Origin: Protea cynaroides
Taxonomy: Eukaryota > Streptophyta > Magnoliopsida > Proteales > Proteaceae
Direction: 5' to 3'
DNA: 64,000 nt
NCBI GenBank assembly: GCA_028583415.1
Contig: CM053272.1
Span: 43,888,699-43,952,698, forward strand
A program made the translations under genes and the position numbers. Shown here piece by piece: positions 35,171 to 44,985 of this stretch; the first letter of the stretch is position 1, and each line of letters starts with the position of its first letter. A model generated the notes under the pieces. It did not search any database. It was given only the letters and a program-made list of their open reading frames with translations, and was not told the origin of the DNA.

Positions 35171-36606
35171 AGTACCTTACAATGTTAACCTAAAAATCGA
35201 TTTCGGATGAGCATGTTGCCGACCGAGATAGCTCCAGCAAAGAATCAAATTCCTGAGGAGTGATGCTCGGAGGAGTGATGCAGAAGGGATAAAGATAATT
35301 TAGAGATCTTAAATTATCAGGGAGAAATAGAGATACAAAGTTCACGTTTGTAGGCAAGGTAGGAGAGTTTGAGTAAATAAGGCGAAATACAGGGGAGCGA
35401 TAGAAATTTCTCCTCTTATTTCTTCCCTTGCTTATGCGATTGTTGGGGAAGATAAAGCAGCTGAGAGCTTTCAGACGTGCAAAGAAGCAATGGTGACTCT
35501 GAGAAAGAGAGATCGAAACTCGGAAGCACCGGCAAATTCAAAAGAAGCCCAGAATGACAAAACCCCAGCTAGCAGTACCCAAGAGCAAGAGGGTTCAGGG
35601 TACGAGCAGTTCAGAGAAAAAAGGATTAGAGAGAACATGGAGAGATTGCACAAACTTGGGGTCCTCGACCTCTCTCTCAAACTCAAGTCCAGCATTCCTA
35701 CTCCCAAGTGCACTTCCAGAAATACTCTCGAAAGAAAAGCGCCTAACTCTTCTCTATTGCTCCCTTCTGAACCCCCGAGGCGTTCTTCCAGGTACTCTCA
35801 TCTTCCGCTGTTTCTGTATCTGTCGGTTTCCTCCTCCTCCTCTCTGTAAATGTGCTTTCTGTGATTCCGATACTCTGTTTGCTGAAAGTTAATGTAAGTT
35901 TCTTTTTAGCCTCTCTTTGCTTTCTACTGAAATATTTGGTGCGGGATTGCATTTGTTCTGCGTTACTACTGTGCTAGTTGTTATATTGGTTTTCTTTCTG
36001 GTATTAGGTTGCAGGTTGTAGATCCTGTTAGCTACTCAGAACTCCTTATGTACTACAAGGGGATATCGGGATCTTTGGATGGATATGGGACAAGCCATCG
36101 GACACGCCGCAAACAAACGAGCCAGTAATCGTCATCTTCTTTGTTTCTCTTTCCTAAATTAGTTGAATCTTACAAAATATTATGTCATTCCTTGTATATT
36201 TAGTAGAATGAAAGCCTTAGAGTCTAAATTTTATATTTATCCACAAAATCGATAATGTTTTTCTAGGTTAATACAACACTTTGCATGCATATACTTTATT
36301 CTCTCCTGGCACTCCAAAAGTCAGTTTGTTCTCTTCCACGCTCATCCTTTTTAGGCTCATTTGCCTCTCAAATAAATGAGAAGCACATTTGTGACTCATC
36401 AAATTGTTGGCATTAGGAACGAAACTTTTGTTGGAAAAACCATTATCTTTCCCACCTATATGCAAATCAATGAAAAAACACAACGTTCCAAATATGTGGA
36501 GAAACAATAATGCAAACAAACAAACCAGGGCAACTGCAAAGAGCACACCAATTTTAACATGGAAAACCCTTTCAAAGTGAAAGGGAAAAATCGTAGAATT
36601 GGAAAT

Positions 36607-36799
36607 TGTTAGAGTTGTTATAACGATAGTACTGTAACTAAATAGTACCTTCTAGAGTTGTAATCGGTTATATAAGCAGCAAGATAATGGAATCGAGGGC
36701 AATCAATTACAACCCAAATCCTATCTTCCTCTTCCTATTCTCTTCTTCCCTGGAGGTCGGCTACCCTCGAAGTAGCCATTTTCGATACTGAACGTATCA
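36607..36799 (+). repeat. 5' LTR, 193 bp (copy A)
   Basis: TG...CA bounded. Contains GTTATATAAGCAGC (36664-36681 region), a TATA-like box. Its closest relative in the window is the LTR at 62897 (5 differences by hand). Confidence 0.85.
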
Positions 36800-36888
36800 T
36801 TGGTGTTTTCATTGAGAGTTTCCTCATGGACTCCTTTCACGCATCGATGGATGTATAGCAACAGACTCTCTCTGAGCTCTCTCGGCTC

Positions 36889-37620
36889 TTGACCTCAATG
36901 GAGGAGAAGATCGACAGGCTCTTGCAACTGCGGCTGTCTGCAATTAGTCCTAACCCTTATGCTGTACCTATTCTAGTTAATTCACCATCCCCGCTACCAG
37001 CGATTCCCTTGCTGCACACACTCGGTTTAACCCCTCTGCAAGCGGCAACACAAACAGCTTTAAGCTCTCCACCATTACCGTCATTCCACCTTAGTCCGAT
37101 CACCAACCCTCCACCACCTCTTGTTCCTTTTTCCCACCCCTGTCCAACGACCAAACTGCCACAACCTCATGTACCCTCAATTCAGCCACAAACTCAACCT
37201 CAGTTACAGCTTCCTGAATCTCAATCTCGATTTCAACCACTGCCCCAATCCCAAACCCAAGCCCTAATCCAGACCCAAATGCAGCTCCTGTCCATTAATC
37301 CTCCCCAGGCAGTGGACAGAGATAAGGCCACCCCAAGTTCTTCAACCAACGTCACCGCCGGTAACAAGAAAAACAACAGGGGTAGTAAAATCACTTCGAT
37401 CGTTATCTCTGCGTCGATCACCACAACCGTAGTCAACAAGGGTAACAAGCTTCCTGTACAACCGATTGTGGTTAATCCAAGAATCGACGGCTCACTGTCC
37501 TCAACAAATGCCCTAGTTCGCTTACATGGCCGGCACCCTCCTGATCTTCACAGTTTTCAGCCGAGCATAAAAGGGATTGTTCTAGTTTTTTTTAGAGAAG
37601 ATTTCAGCTTCTCAGTCTGA
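36889..37620 (+). CDS. Gag-like ORF of the LTR element (243 codons, copy A)
   Basis: Starts MTSMEEKIDRLLQLRLSAIS. An upstream segment in frame, SFLMDSFHASMDV followed by a TAG stop and QQTLSELSRLL, suggests that the original start lay near 36825 and that the present ORF is 5'-clipped. The protein is Pro/Gln/Ser-rich (about residues 20-150), followed by a basic 'GNKKNNRGSK' patch. No zinc knuckle is visible. The position between LTR and cargo and the N-terminal coiled 'SMEEKIDRLL' pattern fit plant gypsy Gag N-termini, but the family match is not secure. The ORF is preserved in copy B (63179-63886, 235 codons). Confidence 0.5.
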   Translation: MTSMEEKIDRLLQLRLSAISPNPYAVPILVNSPSPLPAIPLLHTLGLTPLQAATQTALSSPPLPSFHLSPITNPPPPLVPFSHPCPTTKLPQPHVPSIQPQTQPQLQLPESQSRFQPLPQSQTQALIQTQMQLLSINPPQAVDRDKATPSSSTNVTAGNKKNNRGSKITSIVISASITTTVVNKGNKLPVQPIVVNPRIDGSLSSTNALVRLHGRHPPDLHSFQPSIKGIVLVFFREDFSFSV

Positions 37621-38019
37621 GATTAGGATTTCTTCATCTCTTCAGATTTCGATTTGCAGAACCTCCTCTTTCCTACCTTTGCACCAACAGTTGGGTTATT
37701 ATCGGCTTCTCCTGGTCTGATTGCAGGGTTAAATGGCCCAAATATTTAGGACTTCAATGTATCGGGAAACCGCCTCATGAGAGCCATATCATCGTCCCTC
37801 TCTGGTTTCCCCATAATGGCTTTCGATCGCAACCTAGTTTCGTGCAGTTTGCCATTGCTGAGTTGTAATAGCACAGTTACAGACCCGAGTAGGAATGTAC
37901 CGGAGAGTGCCATTGCATTGCCACTAAGTCCTGGTGTGGGTTCATCGTCTCCTAACACGAAACCCTAGGGTTCCGGCGCTAACACACAGGAAAATGGTCA
38001 CAGATAAACTCTCAGATTC
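37621..38019. other. Interior of the LTR element, unidentified segment
   Basis: Sits between the gag-like ORF and the CAT-derived fragment. Short ORFs occur on both strands; no domain is recognised. It could be a further captured fragment or degraded retroelement sequence. Confidence 0.5.
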
Positions 38020-38599
38020 AAAACTCTCACTGTTTATTCCTCAGACACTCATGTCCGTACAACTTCAGGTGAAGCTCTCGTTCGTCGTCTCAGCCTCTTT
38101 GATCTTGTACTTCTAGGTATTGGCGCATCAATAGGTGCTGGCATCTTTGTCATCATCGGAACCATTGCTCATAATGCTAGACCAGGTGTTTTAATTAATT
38201 TCATTCTTCTTGGAGCATCTCGTATGCCCAATGCACTTTGTTATGCCAAACTAACATTCCCCTTCCCTGTCGCTGTTGGGAGAGCATACTTGTATTCATA
38301 CACAACTTTCAATGAGCTAACAACATTTCTAATGTTTGAACAATTGATGCTTGACTACCATATTGAGACAGCTAGCATAGCACAAAGCCTGGCAAGTTAT
38401 TTTGTGAAGATGCTGGAGTTCTTTGCCTTTTTGAAGAATTACACTCCAAGCTGGATTGGCCACGGTAGTAAAGAGTTCTTCGGGGGGACTATGTCAATTA
38501 ACATGTTTGCTCCAATTCATGTAGCAATTTTGACAAATAATTTTATGCCTTGGTGTTCGAGAATCATCAACTATGAACTCAATTAAGGCTATGACAAAG
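38020..38599 (+). pseudogene. Cationic amino-acid transporter (CAT9-type) fragment, apparently intronless
   Basis: Encodes VRTTSGEALVRRLSLFDLVL from about 38053, then GIGASIGAGIFVIIGT, YLYSYTTFNEL, QLMLDYHIETASIAQSLASY and SWIGHGSKEFFGGT. This is the N-terminal transmembrane region of plant CAT permeases (APC superfamily). A frameshift near 38535-38545 is followed by GVRESSTMNSIKAMTK to 38599. The family normally has many introns; here the coding text runs through with none, which implies an RNA intermediate. Many substitutions (GTIAHNARPGV where the family has GTVARDAGPGV) show decay. The rest of the permease is absent. Confidence 0.85.
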
Positions 38600-39715
38600 G
38601 GGATAGGCTTGTTAACTCTATCAACAGTACTTCCTTCTCTCAATCAACCCAACTGTCAGGATGACAATAGCAGTAGATCTTGCACTGGATTACAAATCAT
38701 CATTTTCTTCTGCTCTCTGTATCTAGTGGCCTTTGCAGAAGGAGGGCATAAGCCATGTGTACAAGCTTTTGGAGCAGATCAGTTTGATGCAAGAGATCCG
38801 AAGGTATGCAAATCCAGAAGTTCTTTCTTCAACTGGTGGTATTTTGCATCAGATATTGGTATTTTGGTTTCGCTCTCAATTGTGAACTACATACATGATA
38901 ACATTCACTGGGGTTTCGGCTTCTGAATTCCATGTGTTTCCATGGTTCTTTTTCTTGTTGTCTTCCTTCTTGGGATGAAGACTTACTGTTATAGTTTCAA
39001 AGACGACAAGGGTAACCCGATGATGAGAATCACCAATGTGTTTTTCATAGCAGCAAAGAATTGGTGAACCACCCCTGCAGCCTCCATTGTTGAAGATGAA
39101 GCAGGAATAATTCATCTTTCTCATGGTGCTCGTCAATACAGGTTTCTTGATAAAGCACTGATTATCGCCTCAGACAGTCTAGATGGTTTGAAGACTGATC
39201 TGAAGGCCTGTAGCATTAGTGGAGTGGAAGAAGCAAAGGCTGTACTAAGATTGTTTCCCATATGGGCTACATGTTTTTTAGTTCTTACCAGGAAACCATT
39301 TGGGATAACAATGCTCCAAGGAATTGGAATAGGAATGCTTCTAATCATGATCTCCAGGATGATAGCTGCAAAAAATTAAGGAAGAAAGGTTTAAAATTGC
39401 AAGAGATTCTAGGCTTGTAGATGCAACAGTGCCAATGAGCGTGTGGGGGTTAGTTCCTCAATTTGTTCTGTTCGGAGTTTCTGATGTCTTCACCATGGTT
39501 GGTCTGTAGGAATTTTTCTATGATCAAGTGCCAGATGGGTTACGAAGTATAGGCCTTTCCTTCTATCCTTGCATCTTTGGTGTAGGAAGCTTCCTTGGCA
39601 GCTTTTTTATCTCTGTTATTGGGAAGGCTATTGGTGGGAGTGGCAAAGATTGTTGGTTTTCAAACAATCTCAATCAAGCACATCTTGCACATCTTGATTG
39701 CTTTTATTGGGAGAA
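38600..39715 (+). pseudogene. NRT1/PTR family (NPF5-type) transporter fragment, apparently intronless
   Basis: Encodes GIGLLTLSTVLPSL, LVAFAEGGHKPCVQAFGADQ, FFNWWYF, GVEEAKAVLRLFPIWATC, VFTMVGLQEFFYDQVPDG and FGVGSFLGSFFISVIGKA in order. These are landmark motifs of plant NPF5 proton-coupled transporters, from about transmembrane helix 3 to the C-terminal helices. About 55 residues are missing between IWATC (39276) and TRKPFGITMLQ. Stops or frameshifts occur near 38924, 39065, 39378 and 39508. No introns are seen although family members usually have them. It joins the CAT fragment in frame at 38599/38600. Confidence 0.87.
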
Positions 39716-40416
39716 AACGGTGGACTGCAACAGCCCAGGCCAAGGGTTAATGCCAGCAAGTTTTAAAGTCAGAACTGTGCCCCTTGATGGCAGTAATGGA
39801 GCATTTGAGGGAGTTTTAGATCCAGATTTTGGAGAGTCAGCGATAGGGGGTATTGCCCCAGTTGATTCAGGTTTTGTGGTGGATCATCTTGTTGAGAGCT
39901 TACAGAAAGATGACTGGTGATTATGCATTGCAAGAAAGGGCGGATGTCCAAATGGGAATCAAACTGATATTGAATTTATGTTTAATTGATGGGCTTTGAC
40001 ATGTTCCCTTCACTGTTAGTCACTGATGGCTCCTGCATGATAGACCAGCGGATGGGGATTCATGGCCACCCCCTTGAAATTGACACCTTGAAACCTTGGC
40101 GTAGATCTAAACTACGATCGCCTTGAGATGCTCCTGTGAGATGCTCGCTCTCAATGATGGATCCAAGAATTTTGTGACAGCCATAAATAACAGGCTGAGT
40201 GCGATGTTCCATGATCCCGTTTTGGAGTTGATCGTGCCTGTTGAAATTTTGGATCCTCTAATATCTGTGTCTGAGTTATTGTTCCATGTTTTGCAGCTGA
40301 AACGATACCTCAGTTGACAACAACCTCAGCAGAACCTTGAGGACCAGGTTCTCGTATATGGGTACGGCAATGTTATGATCACACCGGGTTAGCATAATAA
40401 CCGTAGGATTGGAAAT
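39716..40416. other. 3' interior of the LTR element
   Basis: After the NPF fragment, ORFs are short. The last ~300 bp include LEDQVLVYG and PVEILDPLI, weakly like the C-terminus of gypsy polyproteins. The stretch before the LTR (40380-40416) is not a clear polypurine tract. Confidence 0.4.
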
Positions 40417-40609
40417 TGTTAGAGTTGTTATGACCATAGAACTGTAACTAAATAGTACCTTCTAGAGTGGTAATCGGTTATATAACCAGCAAGATAATGG
40501 AATAGAGAGCAAGCAATTACAACCCAAATCCTATCTTCTTCTTCCTATTCTCTTCTTCCCTGGAGGTCGGCTACCCTCGTAGTAGCTATTTTCGATACTG
40601 AACGTATCA
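40417..40609 (+). repeat. 3' LTR, 193 bp (copy A)
   Basis: Same length as the 5' LTR, with 11 hand-counted mismatches and no indels. Followed at 40610 by 'aaaacccttccaaagtgaaa', which resembles the sequence 5' of the left LTR at 36564-36580. Confidence 0.85.
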
Positions 40610-41276
40610 AAAACCCTTCCAAAGTGAAAAGGAAAAACATGGGACCTTGTCCAGTAAAATTTCCATTATGATAAATAGTGTGCTTTCTGTGATGCTGATA
40701 ATCTGTTTGCTTTAGTTAATGTAAGTTTCTTTTCAGGCTCTCTTTAATTTCTACTGAAATATTTGGTGCGGTATTGCATTTGTTCTGAGTTACTACTGTG
40801 GCAGTTATTATATTGGCTTGCTTTCTGGCATTAGGTTGCAGAATGAAGATCCCAGCTACGAAATTCGTCATTCTTCTCTATTGCTCCCTTCTGGACCCCC
40901 CCGGCGATCTCCCAGGTTCTCTTATCTTCCGCTGATTTTGTAGCTGTTGGTTTCCTTTTCTCTGTGAATGTGCTTTCTCTAAAGCTGATACCTTATTTGC
41001 TGAAGTTATTTTAAGTTTCTTTTGGGCTCTCTTTGCTTTCACTGAAATATTTGATGCTGAATTGTATTTGTTCTGAGTTACTACTGTGGCAGTTGTTATA
41101 TTGGGTTCTTATCTGGTATTAGGTTGCAGAATGTAGATCCTATTAAGTACTCAGAACTCTCTGTGAACAAAGAGGACAAATCAGGACCATTGGACGACAA
41201 TGAGGAACCATGGATATTGGAAGGATTGTAAGCTTATATATAATCTGGTTAAGGGGAAGACATGCCATCAATGCAG

Positions 41277-43504
41277 GTCAGTAATTGTCACCTTCTTTGT
41301 CTCTTATCTATAATTATGGAGTTAGTTGAATCTTACATAAGATTATGTCATTCCATGCATATTTAGTAGAATGGAAGCCCTTAGAGCCTAAATTTTATAT
41401 TTATCCACAAAACTGATGATGTTTTTCGAGGTAAATGCAACATTTTGCACACCCATGCATATCCTTTTTTCTCTCCCAACATTTGAGAACTCATGTCTGT
41501 TCTCTTGCATGCTCATCCTTTTTACTCTCATTTGTATCTCTCATAAATGAGAAGTACATTTGTGACTCATCAAGTTGTTGGCATTAGAAAGGAAACTTTT
41601 GGCCTTTCTGCTTTTCCTTTTTTGCTCTTTATCGTCCACCATATGGTCCCTCTGGTTGTTGCATTTGTTGGACTTAGTTGATCACGGAGTAACCATCTCT
41701 ATATTTCATGTTACCAAGGCATATTTTAGAACCTTAACTGGTTGGTGTTTTTCCTGTTGCATTCCATGTCAAATTTTAACATAATCTCTTCTGGATAACA
41801 ACCTTGCAATAATCGAACTCCTATTTTATTTTATTTTTTATTTTTTTGGTCCTGTTGGGCTCTGCTGATGTTTCTCATCTGGACCTTGCATCATTTCTCC
41901 CTCTCCAGCAGACACTATACCCTTTCCTAGGGCAGCCAATTTCCTCTTGATAAATGCTATCTATACAAAGAATTGAAGATATTGTAATGTCTAGTCTTTG
42001 GTTCTTCTGCATTGAGCAAAGTGGAAAATTTTTAAATCTTTTGTACTCAATAGTTCTTTTTTGGTGTATTTCAGGATTTCCCCTAGTTAGAACTTCCAAG
42101 TGACTAGAACTTGATATCTTTTGTTTAATGGTTGAAATGACCATTATTGTGTATTACAGAAATTCAAGAGGAGGCTTGAATTTTCCCACCTCTTTTCACA
42201 TGGTCATGGCTTTGTAGTGCTTTTTCTTTGGGATTTGTTTAGGATGATGGGATATCTCTTATCACTGTATATCTGAATTTGTTGTATTTTTCTTCCTCAT
42301 CTCCCTTCTTCCTGTCTTCTGATAGATCAGACAAAGGGCATTTATGATCATGCAATGGTTGTTACGGTTATGATCTTGAGACCAATGACATTAACAGATG
42401 AAGATATACGATTGACCATGTTTTAGGATCCTCACGAATGGGAAGGGGGGGAAGAGAGGGGGGGGGGGATGGTTCTTGTGTATATATCTTTGTGTAGAAA
42501 TTGTAAGCCTGACTGCATCATTGATCCACTGAGTTTGGTTCAGGAGATCGTATGTTTTTGAGATTATACAAGATGCAGGGACCAACCCCTCTAGAGATAA
42601 TGCGAGCAGAGGTTGTTTCAGAGCTTGAATAAGTCATTGCGATGGTTGTACAAGTAGAAGGAAGATGAGAAGAATAAGAATAATAGAGATAATTTATCCA
42701 GGAATCTGTAGAAATCGACCCTCAACACAATGCGAAAAAGTAAATGAAAGAGAAAGAAATAATCACGCAATGCAAAGATTTTACATGGTTGAATAAGGAT
42801 TTTTTATTTACGTCCATGGTGAGATGAGATTTGCTTCACTATCAAAGGAGAATAGAATTACAACGTTCTTTTTGACACCTCTTGTTAAAATTACAGAGTC
42901 ATCGCTATATATTTATGGCAAATCATATTGTAATTACTAAAAATACCCATCTAGTCCTTAAAAAATCTCTTTGGAGTCTCACCCTCAAATCATTTCCCCC
43001 CTTGCCCCCCCCCCCCCCCTCCCCATGACCCCCTAAGACCCCCAATTTGTTGAGGCCTAGAAACAAAGGGGTTCTCGATGGCCTTCGAATTATCTTACAA
43101 ACTCATATGACGGAATACAAGACGTCCAATTCTCAATACATTGCCTGCAAGGAGCCTATCACCTAAGAATCCACCCCACAGAAACAGCTGAATGTTTGAG
43201 GAAAAAGAATTTGAGGAAAACTTCTTTTCAGTTCAATTAGGTGGTACAAATAGGCCTATGTATGGTTGAGGGCTATACTCTAAAATGGAAGCTACTTACT
43301 AAAAAACACTCCCCAACTTAATTACTAAGGTATTTTTAGAGACTAGAAACTACAAACTAACTCTTTAACCGACTGAAATCTTATTAATCCCTTAAAAAAA
43401 TAAGGAAAAGAAAAAAGGTCCCAAGGCCCATATAATCCAGTATCACTGATTGCAATATTGCCATTGCTACACAAAAACAATTTTGACTACATATATTCCC
43501 TTCA
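41277..43504. other. Intron-like continuation of the CDCA7-like copy, then unassigned DNA
   Basis: 41277 to about 41600 matches 36129-36440 (the intron after exon b) with scattered substitutions, so it belongs to the internally duplicated CDCA7-like tract. Beyond this, antisense-LTR-like text occurs near 42700-42860 ('caatgcaaagattttacatgg'), with G and C runs at about 42443-42470 and 43000-43021. No gene is recognised. Confidence 0.55.
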
Positions 43505-43617
43505 TGTAACGGTGAGGTTGCTTTGTTATGACCTGATGGTCAAGGCTTTGAATCTAGAAATAATCCTTCCCTAGACCCTGCAGAGGCGTTAGGCTTGTGC
43601 GCTGGGTACGTCCTTTA
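43505..43617 (+). mobile_element. Au-SINE-like relic
   Basis: Contains 'aacggtgaggttgctttgtt', 'tatgacctgatggtcaaggc', 'ccttccctagaccctgcaga' and 'gcgctgggtacgtccttt', the block order of the Au SINE. It has lost part of its middle. Confidence 0.6.
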
Positions 43618-44098
43618 ATGGTTCAAGTAAATGGACTTAACAACTCCGATTCAATTAAAATCAGTCTGAAACCTAGAAATCACTAATCAGGCAGAATCAA
43701 AGTCGGATTGAGCAAATTTTAATCTGATTCGGTTAGAATCAATGATCAATTCGAGTCCTATCCCCACCAAATTTATTTGTATTACATCTTAAAACACTCC
43801 TTGCCCACAATCTGCCTAAAAGGAAAGGGCCTTTCCTTCACCTTTGGGGGTAGGAAAATCATGATCATGATAACAGACCTGTGGAATTCGGGTGTGGGTT
43901 TTTTTTAATCTTTTATTTTTTGGTAATATTTTTTTTTATCCCCTTTCAGTCCCCAAAAAAGGCCTCTCCTTGAGCCCCTATTTCCATTTCTTGGCTTCAC
44001 AGTAGGCGTTATATTTAAAAAAAAAATCTTAAGATATTCATAATTGACGATGGAATTATACTCATATCATCTCTTGTCGTTGGACGGCGTCAAGTCAT

Positions 44099-44173
44099 GA
44101 TCCAACGGTTGGAGTTCACCCGATGTATATACAATATCGATATGTGTGTCTGGTGAATTTCAACTATTGGATC
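44099..44173. repeat. Imperfect 22-bp inverted repeat
   Basis: Arm 44099-44120 (gatccaacggttggagttca + cc) pairs with 44152-44173 with about four mismatches around a 31-bp spacer. Possible small MITE remnant. Confidence 0.7.
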
Positions 44174-44944
44174 ACAAACAAACTGAACAGCAGGAGATGA
44201 ACTTTTCCCCCCTAAACTACTCCTTGGACCTAACAACATCAGATTATCCATTGCCAATCAAAGTTTTATCCTTTGCCAAACAAAAAGTTGAAGAAAATAG
44301 ACATGTCCATGCCCCTCTCGCTTGCCCACTTGTGGTGTAAGTGAGGGATGCACACTTTAAAAGGAGGGTATTGGCCTCTTGCGGTCCCACTCACCTCTCA
44401 CAGAGATATATCAACTTTTAAAGCCTAGAAGACAAGGAAGTGGGATTGACACCCAACAAAAGTCCTTTAGAAAGAAAGCAACCATATATAGCTGGATGAT
44501 CTACTCATAATGGATGTCTACTCATTACTTTCGAATGGAGATTTTTTTTGCTTTCAAACAAAAAAAATACCACCTTCGACAAAGCTGGTGCATGTTTGGT
44601 TATGTCGTGATTTTAGTAGTCAATATAGGATCCATCGATTCATAAATGTTTTGGCCATGATCGATTTTAATTTCTTATATTTTGTATTTTTCAATCATAT
44701 CAGTCACGTGTTAATCATCCATTGACTGCAAAAACGATCCGTATCGATATCAGTTTGGTTTTGACATCAACAGATACTGTATCAGATACTAATCCCTTCA
44801 ACCTTGACCAGAGGTGAAATGAAAAGAAATGAAATCAGATTTAGGAGTGTCAATTTGGTTCCCATCCCGAACCCAATCAGGGCCAAATCCATCCTAAGCC
44901 AGTCAGGACCAGAGATGAGGGCTGGGTGGGTGAGGATTTTATAT

Positions 44945-44985
44945 TTAGTTGGGTGTTTGCGATCACACAACAAACACCCAACTAA
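44945..44985. repeat. Perfect 15-bp inverted repeat, 11-bp loop
   Basis: ttagttgggtgtttg (44945-44959) and caaacacccaactaa (44971-44985) are exact reverse complements. No poly-T tail follows and no gene precedes it, so a terminator or ncRNA role is not supported. Confidence 0.9.

Larger units (their letters stand above)
36607..40609 (+). mobile_element. LTR retroelement with transduced transporter cDNA fragments (copy A)
   Basis: Two direct repeats of 193 bp (36607-36799 and 40417-40609) start TGTTAGAG and end GTATCA. By hand they differ at 11 positions. The left LTR is followed by 'ttggtgttttcattgagag', a likely primer-binding region, then a gag-like ORF, then fragments of two host transporter genes. 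No protease, RT or integrase is recognised. A sequence before the right LTR reading LEDQVLVYG resembles the tail of Ty3/gypsy polyproteins, but this is weak. No 5-bp TSD is seen. It lies within an intron-like part of the CDCA7-like pseudogene. Confidence 0.8.
35490..41276 (+). pseudogene. CDCA7-like (zf-4CXXC_R1) gene, 5' part, decayed and interrupted by an LTR element (copy A)
   Basis: Exon a (35490-35791) opens with MVTLRKRDRN and contains REKRIRENMERLHKLG and LDLSLKLKS, then ends PPRRSSR at an AG|GTACTC donor. Exon b (36008-36128) starts after TATTAG and reads LQVVDPVSYSELL, ending in a stop because its donor is destroyed. After the LTR element come two related exons: 40835-40915 (LQNEDPSYE ... 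PPRRSPR, phase-preserving) and 41123-41276 (LQNVDPIKYSEL). The last has an in-frame TAA before a frameshifted KGKTCHQCR, the hallmark start of the four-CXXC zinc-finger domain of plant and animal CDCA7 proteins. The zinc finger itself is absent. The repeated exon-intron blocks show internal tandem duplication. Animal CDCA7 recruits the HELLS remodeller for DNA methylation; this copy cannot supply that. Confidence 0.8.

Noticed and set aside
36268..36546. Hydrophobic minus-strand ORF (92 codons; 119 codons in copy B)
   Set aside because: Lies in intron-like DNA of the CDCA7-like pseudogene, changes length between copies and resembles no family.
36957..37448. Minus-strand ORFs opposite the gag-like ORF
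   Set aside because: Antisense shadows of the Pro/Gln-rich gag-like sequence.
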